Of a DNA stretch of 64,000 nucleotides, positions 34,267-43,388 are shown one piece after another. Source of the stretch: Halobacillus fulvus (GTDB taxonomy: Bacteria; Bacillota; Bacilli; Bacillales; Halobacillaceae); contig SCFO01000002.1 in assembly GCA_004078665.1 (NCBI GenBank), positions 310,001 through 374,000 on the forward strand, read 5' to 3'. Numbering within the stretch: position 1 is the stretch's first letter; each line of letters opens with the position of its first letter. The notes under the pieces are model-generated. The model was not told where the DNA came from. It saw only the letters and a program-made list of their open reading frames with translations, and did no database searches. The position numbers were made by a program, and so were the translations under genes.

Positions 34267-35169
34267 TTATGCGCTTTTCGCTTCGTATTTTTTTAAACGC
34301 TTCATACGGGTCACGGTAAAGACGATCAAACCGGACCAGATCAATGTGAAGGAAACGGCATGGACACTTGTGAAGGCTTCATCATAAAGGAAGACTCCGA
34401 TGATCAGCATGATGGTTGGCGCAAAGTACTGAAGGAATCCGACCATAGATAGAGGGATTCTTTTCGCTCCAGCTGCAAACAGTAGAAGAGGGATGGCGGT
34501 CACAATACCCGCTCCAAATACTAAAGCGGCAGTATAGGAGAAAAGATCGATCTGGCTCCATTCACCACTTTGTTGAGTGAATAAATAAATCAGTGCGACC
34601 GGGCTTACAATCAACGTTTCAATCGTCAGGCCGAACATTGCATTAAGAGGTACAAGCTTCTTCAATAACCCGTATGTTCCAAAGCTGAAGGCAAGCAGTA
34701 AAGCTAGCCAAGGAACAGAGCCGAATTGAATCGTCATATACGCGACGCCTGTCCCCGCAAGTAAAAAAGCGAGCCATTGAGCACGGGAAAACTTTTCCCC
34801 TAATACGATCATCCCGAGCAGAATACTGACAAGTGGATTGATATAGTACCCAAGACTGGCCTCTACCACGTGGTCCGTGTTCACCGCAATTATGTACGTC
34901 ACCCAGTTGATACTGATTGCGATGGCGGCGAATGTGATCCCAATCAGCTGTTTTTTGTTCGATAAAATTGTCTTCAGCTCTTCGATGAACGGTTTATGCT
35001 TTCGGACGATGAGAATGATGATCGCCATAAAGGCGAATGACCAGACAATCCGGTGGGCGAGTATTTCGAAGGCGGGAATCGATTGTATGAGCTTCCAATA
35101 AATCGGTAAAAACCCCCACGCTATATAAGCGCCTGTTGTATAGATGATTCCTAGCTTCTGATCGTTCAT
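34267..35169 (-). CDS. rarD: RarD-type EamA transporter
   Basis: The 300-residue protein has ten hydrophobic segments and begins KLGIIYTTGAYIAWGFLPIY, the RarD signature. Conserved blocks EILAHRIVWSFAFM, INWVTYIIAVNTDHVVEASL followed by GYYINPL, and VGFLQYFAPTIMLIIGVFLY are all present. RarD belongs to the drug/metabolite transporter superfamily; substrate unknown. The ATG has AAAGGATC about 12 nt upstream. Downstream is the terminator shared with the renalase-like gene. Confidence 0.92.
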   Translation of the reverse strand: MNDQKLGIIYTTGAYIAWGFLPIYWKLIQSIPAFEILAHRIVWSFAFMAIIILIVRKHKPFIEELKTILSNKKQLIGITFAAIAISINWVTYIIAVNTDHVVEASLGYYINPLVSILLGMIVLGEKFSRAQWLAFLLAGTGVAYMTIQFGSVPWLALLLAFSFGTYGLLKKLVPLNAMFGLTIETLIVSPVALIYLFTQQSGEWSQIDLFSYTAALVFGAGIVTAIPLLLFAAGAKRIPLSMVGFLQYFAPTIMLIIGVFLYDEAFTSVHAVSFTLIWSGLIVFTVTRMKRLKKYEAKSA

Positions 35170-35296
35170 GGTAGGCAGATCCTTTCTTCAAATAGATTAC
35201 CTACCTATTGTATTCCTCTCTTTTAAATAAAGGAAAGAATAAGTTTTGAAACTTAAAGGTTTATAAAGATTCTTTCTGTTGCTTAAATGAGGAGAA

Positions 35297-35325
35297 GGAG
35301 GACCGGGAAATAGGTGAACGGAAAC
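35297..35325. repeat. fold-back element remnant D1
   Basis: GGAGGACCGGGAAAT and AACGGAAAC, 5 nt apart, match one inner arm and one end of the element; all between is deleted. Confidence 0.6.
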
Positions 35326-35386
35326 ACCACGTGTAGAGAATGTTATTAGTTTCCGATGCACATAATGAGCCCACTTTATGAAATAA

Positions 35387-35433
35387 AATCATCCCTCTTA
35401 TTTAACAGAACCTATTAAATAAGAGGGATGATT
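35387..35433. repeat. perfect 19-bp inverted repeat
   Basis: Arms AATCATCCCTCTTATTTAA and TTAAATAAGAGGGATGATT pair perfectly around a 9-nt loop. On the minus strand it is followed by TTTTATTT, so it could be a terminator, but no gene lies directly before it on that strand. Confidence 0.75.
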
Positions 35434-35571
35434 ACTACAAAGGCTTTCGTTTACACAATCGTGTGTAGAGCAACTGAAATCTACACATTTAACACTTAGA
35501 GCTAACAAAGAAACTTTTCAAGCTAATGCATTACATGTATCAAAATTCAAAGCGTGTTGCGTTTATAAAAG

Positions 35572-35643
35572 GGAGGCTAAGCGCACGCCCGCGGAAAGGG
35601 AGTGATTTCCAATACCTCTTTCCACTGACCTAGTAACGGAAAG
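35572..35643 (+). repeat. fold-back element remnant D2
   Basis: The right half only: GGCTAAGCGCACGCCCGC, GGAAAGGGAGTGATTTCC, then CCTC and the AACGGAAA end. The left arm is missing. Confidence 0.65.
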
Positions 35644-35674
35644 ATACTTGTAAAAGAAAAACTTGTAAAAGAGA

Positions 35675-35702
35675 AAACCGCCGGGAAGTGATCCGGCGGT
35701 TT
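35675..35702 (-). terminator. terminator of yhfW
   Basis: AAACCGCCGG pairs with CCGGCGGTTT; on the minus strand TTTTCTC follows. Confidence 0.8.
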
Positions 35703-35706
35703 GGGG

Positions 35707-37293
35707 TTATGGTTGGTCTTGTTGATCTTCTTCGATATATTCCTCATCAGGCACAGGTGGATAAAGCTGGCCAGTCAAATCCACAAGTGGACGATCAGCT
35801 GGACCTTCCACTACCGTTCCATCAAAAGAGAAGCGCGATCCGTGACATGGACAGTCCCACGTCCGTTCACCACTATTCCATTCGACTTCACAACCCATAT
35901 GCGTACACGTCGTATCCAGCATATAAAGTTCCCCGTTCTCATCTCGATAAGCACCCGCGCGTTCTCCTCGCCACTGAATCACTCGACCTTGTCCTTTTTT
36001 CGTGTGTTCAGGACGATCCGCTACGAGTTCGAGCTTGCCTTCCACCAGATGAACCGCGACATCAAAGTTTTGCGAAAGGAACTGTTTCATACTCGGATCC
36101 GTCTTGAACCTGGACGGTCTGAATAAATCATGGAACAGTGATTCCTCCCCTTGGATATAGTCTGCAATCAGCTGAGCAGCCAAGGTTCCGTTGGTCATGC
36201 CCCATTTTCTGAAACCTGTTGCAACAAAAACTCTTGTATTTTTGCGTGTGATCGGACCGATGTACGGGACTTTATCCAGCGTCGTCAAATCTTGAGCGGA
36301 CCACTGGAAAAGCTTTTGTCTGATGCCAAATGTCCGGGAAGCAAATTCCTCAAGCGCCCTGTAATGGAAGGAGGTGTCGACACCCTGTCCGGTTTTGTGA
36401 CTCTCTCCACCTATAATGAGAATCGGTTTCCCGCCATAGGATGCCGTACGAATGGATCGCTTCGGCTCGTCGACAGACAGGTACATGCCTTCGGGAATTT
36501 CTTTTTCTGGTTCAATCGCCATTAAATACGATCTTTCTGCATACATACGGCTGAAATAAAAGCCTTTTCCATCATAAAACGGAAAGTGACTGCAGGAAAC
36601 AAGCTGTTTACACGTAATGAGTGGACCGTTTCCGGTTGTGACAGTAATGTCGTCCTTTTCCTCTGTTACATCGACCGCTTTGGTCTGTTCAAAAACAGTT
36701 CCTCCCATATTCGTAAAAGCCCGGACGAGTGCTGTTAAGTATTTTATAGGGTGGAAACGAGCCTGATCGTGCATACTTAAAGCCTTCGTCGCTTCAGCTT
36801 CAAACGATAAGGACTCCGTAATTGTACCCGGAATTCCCAATTGCTGATAAGCTGTATGTTCTTTTTCCAGCTTATGAGCCCCTTGTTCTGTCGTAGCAAA
36901 AAGGAAGGCATCTTCTTTTTCCCATTCACATTCAATCGAATGTTCATCGATCAGGTTTTCCATCAAGTTCAAAGCATTCATCTGAGCCTGGTAATACAAG
37001 GATGCTTGATCGACTCCGAAATGCTTTTGAAATTCATTGTAAATCAGTCCATGTTGAGCAGTTACCTTTGCTGTTGTATGCCCTGTCGTTCCGTTCAATA
37101 GCTGATCGGCTTCGATCAGTGTCACTTGTCGTCCTGCTTTTGCTAATAAATAGGCGGTTGTAATCCCGGTCATTCCACCGCCGACGACTAAGACATCTGT
37201 TGTATGGTTTTGGTCTAATGGTGAAAAAGAGGATAAATCGTAATCTTCCCTCCATAAAGGTTCGGGCTGTGTCCATTCTTCGCTGCGTTTCAT
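35707..37293 (-). CDS. yhfW: FAD-dependent oxidoreductase with Rieske domain (YhfW-like)
   Basis: The 528-residue protein joins a DAO-type FAD oxidoreductase (about residues 30-390; DVLVVGGGMTGITTAYLLAK and VFVATGFRKWGMTNGTLAA) to a C-terminal Rieske [2Fe-2S] domain (about 425-510). Both cluster ligand pairs are present: C-x-H in CTHMGC and C-x2-H in CPCHGSRF. This layout is that of B. subtilis YhfW. The substrate is unknown; the fused Rieske centre suggests electron delivery to or from the flavin. The ATG at 37293 follows AGGAGGGATC; longer readings to 37338 lack a site. It is divergent from yuxH. Confidence 0.9.
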   Translation of the reverse strand: MKRSEEWTQPEPLWREDYDLSSFSPLDQNHTTDVLVVGGGMTGITTAYLLAKAGRQVTLIEADQLLNGTTGHTTAKVTAQHGLIYNEFQKHFGVDQASLYYQAQMNALNLMENLIDEHSIECEWEKEDAFLFATTEQGAHKLEKEHTAYQQLGIPGTITESLSFEAEATKALSMHDQARFHPIKYLTALVRAFTNMGGTVFEQTKAVDVTEEKDDITVTTGNGPLITCKQLVSCSHFPFYDGKGFYFSRMYAERSYLMAIEPEKEIPEGMYLSVDEPKRSIRTASYGGKPILIIGGESHKTGQGVDTSFHYRALEEFASRTFGIRQKLFQWSAQDLTTLDKVPYIGPITRKNTRVFVATGFRKWGMTNGTLAAQLIADYIQGEESLFHDLFRPSRFKTDPSMKQFLSQNFDVAVHLVEGKLELVADRPEHTKKGQGRVIQWRGERAGAYRDENGELYMLDTTCTHMGCEVEWNSGERTWDCPCHGSRFSFDGTVVEGPADRPLVDLTGQLYPPVPDEEYIEEDQQDQP

Positions 37294-37468
37294 AAGATCC
37301 CTCCTGAAGTCTATTGCCTTTGTCATAGTCTGACCCATATTTTGGCTTTCATGTGAAAAAACTTTTTCCTTTTTACAGGCAGCTAAATCTTTATGAAAAA
37401 TTAACAGCGATATCCTTTTATAGTATAATAAAGGATAGGATTATTGAGGCAGGGGAGGTATGAAATGT

Positions 37469-38716
37469 ATGGAAGTATTCGTCGCCAGACAGCCGATTCT
37501 GGATAAAAGAGAGCATGTTTTTGGCTATGAGCTTCTCTATCGTAACAGTAGAGAAAACCGCTACGTGCCAACAGTGGATGGGAATCGTGCGACAACAGAA
37601 GTTTTGCGGAATAGCTTTCTGACCATCGGACTTGATCGATTGTCGCAAAATAAGCCATGTTTTATTAATTTCACAGAAGATTTGCTGTTTGGAAAAGTGG
37701 CGGAATACTTTGATCCCCGGCAACTCATCGTGGAAATCTTAGAAGATGTCACATTTAGTATAGACTTGATTCGCGTGTGCAGAGGTTTGAAAGAAAAAGG
37801 CTTCTCCATCGCGTTGGATGATGTGATTTGCGTAAATCAGCCCTCTCTTTATGAATTACTGCCTTACATAGACATTCTGAAGGTCGATATTCAGGCGGCG
37901 TCTGTTCAAAGCAGAAAGGAGATCATCTATTTAGCCAATCAACACAATATTACGCTATTGGCTGAAAAGGTGGAGACTCACGAGGAGCATAGACGCTCTG
38001 TTCTTGAAGGGTTCGATCTCTTTCAAGGCTTTTATTTCAGCAAGCCAGATATCGTTTCCGGTATCGACATCCCAGTTTTTCAGACCAGTTATGTACAGAT
38101 GATGAAGGAGTTGTCCCTTCCATATGACGAAATTAACATCGATCGTTTAACAGAAGTGTTAGAACAGGATTTATCTTTGACCTATAAGCTTCTGCGATTG
38201 ATCAATACGTCGGTTCATAAGGGGATGGTCCCAATCCAATCGATTAAACAGGCGGTCATGCTTGTCGGTACAGAAGCCTTGAAAAAGTGGGTGTACGTAT
38301 TATCCATCGAGGAATCTTCTCCTGTTCAGATGGATGTGAACCCAATCATAACGAAGACGAGTCTGATCCGTGCCAAAATGTGTGAACAGGTCGCTGTAAG
38401 GCTACGCTTAACAGGACAGGCCGCCGGCTTTTTCCTTACAGGTTTTTTATCGATGGTCGATGTCATTACCAAACGGCCAATGAAAGAAATCATGACGTCC
38501 ATTCCGCTTGATCAAGAAATCAAACAGGCTTTAGTCGGAACTGAAAATGTGTACCGGGATATTTTGGACCTTGTCATAGCGATGGAAAAAGCTGATTTTG
38601 ACAAATTGGACAAGATGCTTGAAGACGCAGAATTTAAATTCGAGGAGCTTTTTGAAATTTATGGTCAAGCGATTACTTGGACCGACCAGCTTTATCAGGA
38701 TCATTTTTCTATTTAG
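37469..38716 (+). CDS. yuxH: EAL-HDOD domain protein (YuxH)
   Basis: The 415-residue protein has an N-terminal EAL domain (about 1-205) and a C-terminal HDOD domain (about 210-400). EAL positions include YELLYR in place of EAL, FINFTED, VEILEDV, ALDDV (without the usual DDFG), ILKVDI, LLAEKVET and LFQGFYFSKP. Many acidic ligands remain but the altered motifs suggest weak or no c-di-GMP hydrolysis, as proposed for YuxH. It is probably a cytosolic signalling protein. The start at 37469 is 10 nt after GGGGAGG; the ATG at 37460 abuts the site. Confidence 0.87.
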   Translation: MEVFVARQPILDKREHVFGYELLYRNSRENRYVPTVDGNRATTEVLRNSFLTIGLDRLSQNKPCFINFTEDLLFGKVAEYFDPRQLIVEILEDVTFSIDLIRVCRGLKEKGFSIALDDVICVNQPSLYELLPYIDILKVDIQAASVQSRKEIIYLANQHNITLLAEKVETHEEHRRSVLEGFDLFQGFYFSKPDIVSGIDIPVFQTSYVQMMKELSLPYDEINIDRLTEVLEQDLSLTYKLLRLINTSVHKGMVPIQSIKQAVMLVGTEALKKWVYVLSIEESSPVQMDVNPIITKTSLIRAKMCEQVAVRLRLTGQAAGFFLTGFLSMVDVITKRPMKEIMTSIPLDQEIKQALVGTENVYRDILDLVIAMEKADFDKLDKMLEDAEFKFEELFEIYGQAITWTDQLYQDHFSI

Positions 38717-38719
38717 TTT

Positions 38720-38749
38720 AAAAAAGGGAAGGCAATGTCTTCCTTTTTT
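38720..38749 (+). terminator. terminator of yuxH
   Basis: AAAAAAGGGAAG pairs with CTTCCTTTTTT, with one bulge. Confidence 0.8.
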
Positions 38750-38761
38750 GATAATATTAAA

Positions 38762-38775
38762 TGGAAACGCTTACA
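38762..38775. promoter_or_regulatory. catabolite responsive element (cre) before megL
   Basis: TGGAAACGCTTACA matches the CcpA cre consensus TGWAANCGNTNWCA at all but one position. It lies about 40 bp before the methionine gamma-lyase start, suggesting carbon catabolite control. Confidence 0.65.
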
Positions 38776-38815
38776 TAAAATAAGAGTAAGCATTCTATGA
38801 AAAGGGGAAATGGGG

Positions 38816-40018
38816 ATGAGAAAAGAAAGACGTATCGAAACAGAAATGATCCATAGCAACGACAAACACGATCATGGATATGGTAGTCTGTCGGCACCGA
38901 TCTTTCAAACCTCGACGTTTGCTTTTGAAAACGCAGCACAAGGGGAGCGGCGTTTTGCCGGAAAAGAGGATGGCTATATTTATACGAGATTGGGAAACCC
39001 TACGGTGAAAGCCTTAGAAGAAAGAATAGCCACGCTTGAAGGCGGAGAGCGGGCCCTTGCATTTGCATCAGGGATGGCCGCCGTATCGGCTGTTCTTTTT
39101 TCCATGACGAGAGCGGGGGATCATGTGCTATGCTCAAACGGCCTGTATGGCTGTACATATGGTCTCTTGCAAATGATGAAGGAGAAATACGGGATCACCC
39201 ATGACTTCAGCTACATGCAGACGGAAGAGGAGATCAAGGCGTTGATCAATGATCGGACGACATGTATTTTTGTAGAAACACCGATCAATCCGACAATGAA
39301 AGTCATTGATCTCGAAATGGTTGCAAAGGTAGCCAAACAACATGATATTCCGGTTATTGTTGACAATACGTTCTGTACTCCTTATTTACAACGGCCGCTG
39401 GAAATAGGCTGTGATATTGTCCTTCACAGCGCTACAAAATATATAGGCGGGCACGGTGATGTCATTGCAGGGCTTGTCATCGGGAAAGCAGAATACATGA
39501 ACCGATTGGCTAAAAGTGAGCAGAAGGATATTGGTGGTGTCCTTTCACCTTTTGACGCCTGGTTGCTTTTGCGCGGCTTAAAAACGTTGCATATCCGACT
39601 CGACAGGCACACATCCAATGCTGCTTGGATTGCTGAACGTCTTAACGAACATCCTATAGTGAAACGTGTGTATTATCCGGGGATGGATGATCACCCTCAA
39701 AAAGTCATCATCGATAAGCAAATGAAATCGGGCGGTGGAGTGATTGCTTTTGAAATAGAAGGAACGAAGCAGGAAGCCCAATCTTTCATGGATCATTTAA
39801 ACCTGATTAAGATCGCGGTCAGCCTTGGCGATGCCGAGACACTTGTCCAGCATCCGGCTTCCATGACTCATGCAGTGATTCCAGAAAAAGACAGGGAGAA
39901 GATGGGGATTCATGACGGGCTCATCCGGCTATCCATAGGACTTGAAGCAGTGGAAGATTTGTGGCAAGATTTAAAACAGGCATTGAACCATTCCAATAGG
40001 AATAAGGTGCGGGCTTAA
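38816..40018 (+). CDS. megL: methionine gamma-lyase
   Basis: The 400-residue PLP enzyme of the Cys/Met metabolism family splits methionine to methanethiol, 2-oxobutyrate and ammonia. PLP contacts are YTRLGNPT, ASGMAAVSA, DNTFCTPY and the lysine in HSATKYIGGHGD. Two features known from Pseudomonas MGL support this over cystathionine lyase: the Cys in LYGCTYGLL and the KD pair in QKDIGGVLSPFDAW. ATG at 38816 is 8 nt after AAAGGGG; the ATG at 38810 is too close. A cre site precedes it. Single gene. Confidence 0.85.
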   Translation: MRKERRIETEMIHSNDKHDHGYGSLSAPIFQTSTFAFENAAQGERRFAGKEDGYIYTRLGNPTVKALEERIATLEGGERALAFASGMAAVSAVLFSMTRAGDHVLCSNGLYGCTYGLLQMMKEKYGITHDFSYMQTEEEIKALINDRTTCIFVETPINPTMKVIDLEMVAKVAKQHDIPVIVDNTFCTPYLQRPLEIGCDIVLHSATKYIGGHGDVIAGLVIGKAEYMNRLAKSEQKDIGGVLSPFDAWLLLRGLKTLHIRLDRHTSNAAWIAERLNEHPIVKRVYYPGMDDHPQKVIIDKQMKSGGGVIAFEIEGTKQEAQSFMDHLNLIKIAVSLGDAETLVQHPASMTHAVIPEKDREKMGIHDGLIRLSIGLEAVEDLWQDLKQALNHSNRNKVRA

Positions 40019-40150
40019 CCCCGCTTCTTATTCTTTTTTAAATTCATTCTCAAGGTTTATGCAATCATGAGTAGGGAAAAGTAGTATTAGTTTCATTCAG
40101 GATGGTAACAGCTTACATGATAGATAGAATAGAAAGGAAGGAATCCACAC

Positions 40151-40648
40151 ATGTTCAAAAAACTATTCGGTAAAAAGAGTGTAGAAGAGCAGCTTGTCGC
40201 GCCAATCAACGGAAAAGTCGTATCTCTTGATGAGGTGGACGATCCTGTATTCAGTCAGCGCATGATGGGAGATGGCGTAGCCATTGAACCTGCTGACGGT
40301 AAAGTTGTCAGCCCTGTATCCGGAGAAATCGTTCAGATCTTCCCTACAAATCACGCAGTCGGTATTAAGACAAAATCCGGCGTAGAGGTTCTCGTCCACA
40401 TCGGGCTTGAAACCGTAGCGATGGAAGGGGAAGGGTTTGAAGGCCACGTGAAAACTGGCGATCACGTCGACGCAGGAGACCACCTGATCACTTTCGACAC
40501 AGAGCTAGTCAAAGAAAAAGCGAAGAGTACGATTACTCCAGTCGTCATCACCAACTTTGATGACGCTGTCGAAACATTCGAACCTTCTTACAATGATTCT
40601 GCAAGCGCTGGACAGACGACAATTGTTACGCTACAGACGAAAGCATAA
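40151..40648 (+). CDS. crr: PTS glucose-type EIIA component
   Basis: The 165-residue single-domain EIIA of the glucose/sucrose family carries the phosphoryl group between HPr and an EIIB domain. The phospho-accepting His is H83 in VLVHIGLETV, and the partner H68 is in FPTNHAVGI. Family blocks LVAPINGKVVSLDEVDDPVF and GDGVAIEPADGKVVSPVSGE are complete. It resembles B. subtilis YpqE. It stands as its own unit with a terminator, followed by scrK-scrB, so it may serve an EIIBC sucrose permease encoded elsewhere. ATG follows GAAAGGAAGG. Confidence 0.93.
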   Translation: MFKKLFGKKSVEEQLVAPINGKVVSLDEVDDPVFSQRMMGDGVAIEPADGKVVSPVSGEIVQIFPTNHAVGIKTKSGVEVLVHIGLETVAMEGEGFEGHVKTGDHVDAGDHLITFDTELVKEKAKSTITPVVITNFDDAVETFEPSYNDSASAGQTTIVTLQTKA

Positions 40649-40661
40649 AGAAGAGCATGCG

Positions 40662-40692
40662 AACCCGGGGTTTTAAGAGACTCCGGGTTTTC
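40662..40692 (+). terminator. terminator of the EIIA gene
   Basis: AACCCGG pairs with CCGGGTT, followed by TTCG; moderate strength. Confidence 0.65.
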
Positions 40693-40793
40693 GTTTGTAT
40701 TTAGTAAATCTCCTCCTTCATCCCCTCAGCTATCTCCGAAATAGCATCAAATATGCTCGATTTCTGCTCATTCACCAATTATCTATAAAACGA

Positions 40794-40861
40794 TTGGAAA
40801 CGATCCCTCATCAGTGGTTATAATAAGAGAAGGTTGGCCAGGGTTCGACGTTAGGCCTGGC
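40794..40861 (+). promoter_or_regulatory. scrK promoter, operator-like motif and leader hairpin
   Basis: TATAAT at 40819 is preceded by TTGGAAACGATCCC (40794-40807), a LacI-family or cre-like motif covering the -35. After the start point GCCAGG and CCTGGC form a hairpin followed by TTCTTTATTT (40837-40870), which could act as an attenuator. No RAT-type antiterminator sequence was recognised. Confidence 0.45.
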
Positions 40862-40892
40862 TTCTTTATTTGGACAAAAGGAGTGTATGGAA

Positions 40893-41837
40893 ATGGAAAA
40901 AGGAATTATCAGTTTAGGTGAAGCATTGATCGATTTCATCCCTCTGGATGATGATAATATAAACTTTCAAAAAAGTCCTGGCGGTGCTCCGGCAAACGTT
41001 GCAGTAGGTCTGGCCCGTCTTGGAGCGAAGTCTACGTTTCTTGGAAAAGTCGGAGATGATGTACTCGGACGTTTTCTCAAAAAAACGCTCACAGATTACG
41101 GCGTGGAAACCGAATCTATGTATTTGACGAAGGACGTTCGTACGGGTGTCGTTTTTGTCACGTTGGATGAAACAGGAGAGCGCAGCTTTGATTTCTACAT
41201 TGACCCGAGCGCCGATCGCTTCCTCGAAGCAAAAGAAGTGGATCCGGCTCTTTTCGACTCTCACAACGTCTTCCACTTTGGATCGATTTCCATGATCAAC
41301 GAACCCGCTAAGTCTGCGACGAAAGAAGCTGTGAAGCTGGCTAAAGAAAAAGGGCTGATCGTATCCTATGATCCGAACCTTCGTCTTGGTTTATGGAGTT
41401 CTGAAGAAGAGGCACGTAGGACGATCCTTTCAATGCTCGGAGAAGCGGACATCGTCAAGATTTCGGAAGAGGAGCTTGAATTCCTGACAGGTGAAAAGGA
41501 CATCGAGGCTGGTGTAGCCAAGCTTGAAGAATACACGATTCCTGTACTGTATGTAACCCTTGGAGCAGAAGGAAGCTACGTATTTACAAAGAACGGCCAC
41601 ATTCAAGTCCCAGCAAGAAAAGTCGAGGCTGTCGATACGACTGGGGCAGGAGATGCATTTGTGTCAGGGATTCTGTATCAGCTGAGCGAGCGTGGGAAAT
41701 CTACCGATCAGTTAAGTCTTGAAGAACTTGAAGAAATGACACTTTTTGCAAGTGTGTCCGGATCATTAGCTGCTTCTACAAAAGGAGCCATGACCGCACT
41801 TCCAACACGTGATGAAGTCGAAAATTATTTGAAATAG
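40893..41837 (+). CDS. scrK: fructokinase (PfkB family)
   Basis: The 314-residue sugar kinase phosphorylates fructose released from sucrose-6-phosphate. The N-terminal PfkB signature is GGAPANVAVGLARLGAKSTF followed by LGKVGDD, and the C-terminal signature DTTGAGDAFVSGIL holds the catalytic Asp and anion hole. ATG at 40893 has AAAGGAG at 9 nt; the ATG at 40887 is only 3 nt from it. It precedes scrB by 10 nt and is translationally linked. Specificity for fructose is inferred from the scrB neighbour. Confidence 0.9.
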   Translation: MEKGIISLGEALIDFIPLDDDNINFQKSPGGAPANVAVGLARLGAKSTFLGKVGDDVLGRFLKKTLTDYGVETESMYLTKDVRTGVVFVTLDETGERSFDFYIDPSADRFLEAKEVDPALFDSHNVFHFGSISMINEPAKSATKEAVKLAKEKGLIVSYDPNLRLGLWSSEEEARRTILSMLGEADIVKISEEELEFLTGEKDIEAGVAKLEEYTIPVLYVTLGAEGSYVFTKNGHIQVPARKVEAVDTTGAGDAFVSGILYQLSERGKSTDQLSLEELEEMTLFASVSGSLAASTKGAMTALPTRDEVENYLK

Positions 41838-41847
41838 GAGGATGGGA

Positions 41848-43305
41848 ATGTCTGTGCGAGATCAAGAATTACGTCAGCTCGCGGCTGAAGAAGTAAAAAA
41901 ACATAAAGAAACGGTCGAATCAGACCCTTACAGGCTGCAATATCATTTAATGCCTCCTGTCGGTTTATTAAATGACCCGAACGGTTTCGTCTACTGGAAT
42001 GGAACGTACCACTTATTCTATCAGTGGATGCCTTTTGATACAGGTCACGGAGCTAAGTTCTGGGGCCATTATTCGTCTGAGGACCTTGTGAACTGGACCC
42101 ACCATAAGCCAGCCCTTACACCATCTGACTGGTTTGATAAAAACGGTGTGTACTCAGGAAGTGCTGTTGTGCATGAGGACAAACTTTACCTTTTCTATAC
42201 AGGGAATGTGAAAGATGAAGAGGGGAACCGTGAAACCTATCAATGTCTGGCTGTTTCAGACGATGGTGTTCATTTCGAGAAACATGGGGTAGTAGCAGAG
42301 CTTCCGGAAGGATACACCCCGCATTTTCGCGACCCGAAGGTATGGAAAAAAGGCGATCAGTGGTATATGGTGATCGGAGCTCAAAGTGAGGATCTTCAAG
42401 GAAAAGCCGTCCTTTTCCGCTCGGATAACCTTATGGACTGGACGTTCATGGGTCCAATTACAGGGAGTAATGAAAATCATCTTGGTGACTTTGGCTATAT
42501 GTGGGAGTGTCCAGACGTCATCGAGCTTGATGGTGAAGATATATTGATCGTATCTCCGCAGGGCTTGGAAGAGGACGGAATGAACTATGCCAATACGTAT
42601 CAGAGTGGCTATTTTGCCGGTCAGCTGAATTATGATCAGCCGAACTTTGACCACGGGGATTTCCGGGAACTGGACAGAGGATTTGAGTTCTACGCTCCTC
42701 AAACGACTCTCGATGAAAAAGGCCGTCGCGTGCTTGTCGGCTGGATGGGAGTGCCGGATCAGTATGAACAGGCACACCCTACGATTGAAAACGAGTGGAT
42801 TCATTGTTTGACGCTGCCTCGGGAACTGAAATGGAATGGACAACAAATCATTCAAAAGCCTTTGGATGAACTAAAGGAAATGCGCGGACCTGTTCTTTTG
42901 CATTCTTCCATCACAATCGACAACGATCAGAAGGCGATTCGTGGCGTCGAAGGGAAGTCGGTTGAACTCAATTTGGAGTTTGACCAAATCGAAGATCAGT
43001 TTGCCATTGAATTATTCCAATATACATCCCTTACGTATAAAGATGGCGTCGTGACGTTATCACGTCCTCACTTAGAGGATAAGAAGAAAACGGAATTCCG
43101 ACGTGTTCAATTAAACGGCGAGTTGAAGAGTCTCCGTCTGTTCATCGATCATTCCTCATTAGAGGTTTTTGTGAATGATGGAGAAGAAGTCTTCACTTCC
43201 CGCATCTATCCACAGCCGGAAGAAGAGCATATTCTGTTCACTTCACTTGGCACAAGTACGTTCTCAATTGAGCAGTATAAGCTGAGTGGATACAATTACA
43301 AGTAA
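41848..43305 (+). CDS. scrB: sucrose-6-phosphate hydrolase (GH32)
   Basis: The 485-residue GH32 enzyme cleaves sucrose-6-P to glucose-6-P and fructose. The catalytic nucleophile is in LLNDPNGFVYW, the transition-state stabiliser in FRDPKVW, and the acid/base Glu in MWECPDVIEL; all are intact. A C-terminal beta-sandwich follows with DHSSLEVFVNDGEEVFTSR. No secretion signal, consistent with intracellular phospho-sugar hydrolysis. ATG at 41848 is 6 nt after AGGAGG. The sucrose PTS permease (scrA) and regulator (scrR) are not adjacent. Confidence 0.93.
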   Translation: MSVRDQELRQLAAEEVKKHKETVESDPYRLQYHLMPPVGLLNDPNGFVYWNGTYHLFYQWMPFDTGHGAKFWGHYSSEDLVNWTHHKPALTPSDWFDKNGVYSGSAVVHEDKLYLFYTGNVKDEEGNRETYQCLAVSDDGVHFEKHGVVAELPEGYTPHFRDPKVWKKGDQWYMVIGAQSEDLQGKAVLFRSDNLMDWTFMGPITGSNENHLGDFGYMWECPDVIELDGEDILIVSPQGLEEDGMNYANTYQSGYFAGQLNYDQPNFDHGDFRELDRGFEFYAPQTTLDEKGRRVLVGWMGVPDQYEQAHPTIENEWIHCLTLPRELKWNGQQIIQKPLDELKEMRGPVLLHSSITIDNDQKAIRGVEGKSVELNLEFDQIEDQFAIELFQYTSLTYKDGVVTLSRPHLEDKKKTEFRRVQLNGELKSLRLFIDHSSLEVFVNDGEEVFTSRIYPQPEEEHILFTSLGTSTFSIEQYKLSGYNYK

Positions 43306-43388
43306 CCCTTAAGTCCTATACTCTTCCAGAAGTCCCATCTTATGTGGTAATATAATCATACGTTATAATGCACGAAGGAGTCATCGAT

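Larger units (their letters stand above)
35170..35706. other. 537-bp gap without a gene
   Basis: The gap holds remnants of the fold-back element (35297-35325 and 35572-35643), a perfect 19-bp hairpin (35387-35433) and the yhfW terminator (35675-35702). No reading frame with a ribosome site was found on either strand. Confidence 0.7.

Noticed and set aside
42256-42855. Minus-strand 199-codon frame within scrB
   Set aside because: Antisense to a conserved GH32 gene; no ribosome site or recognisable family.
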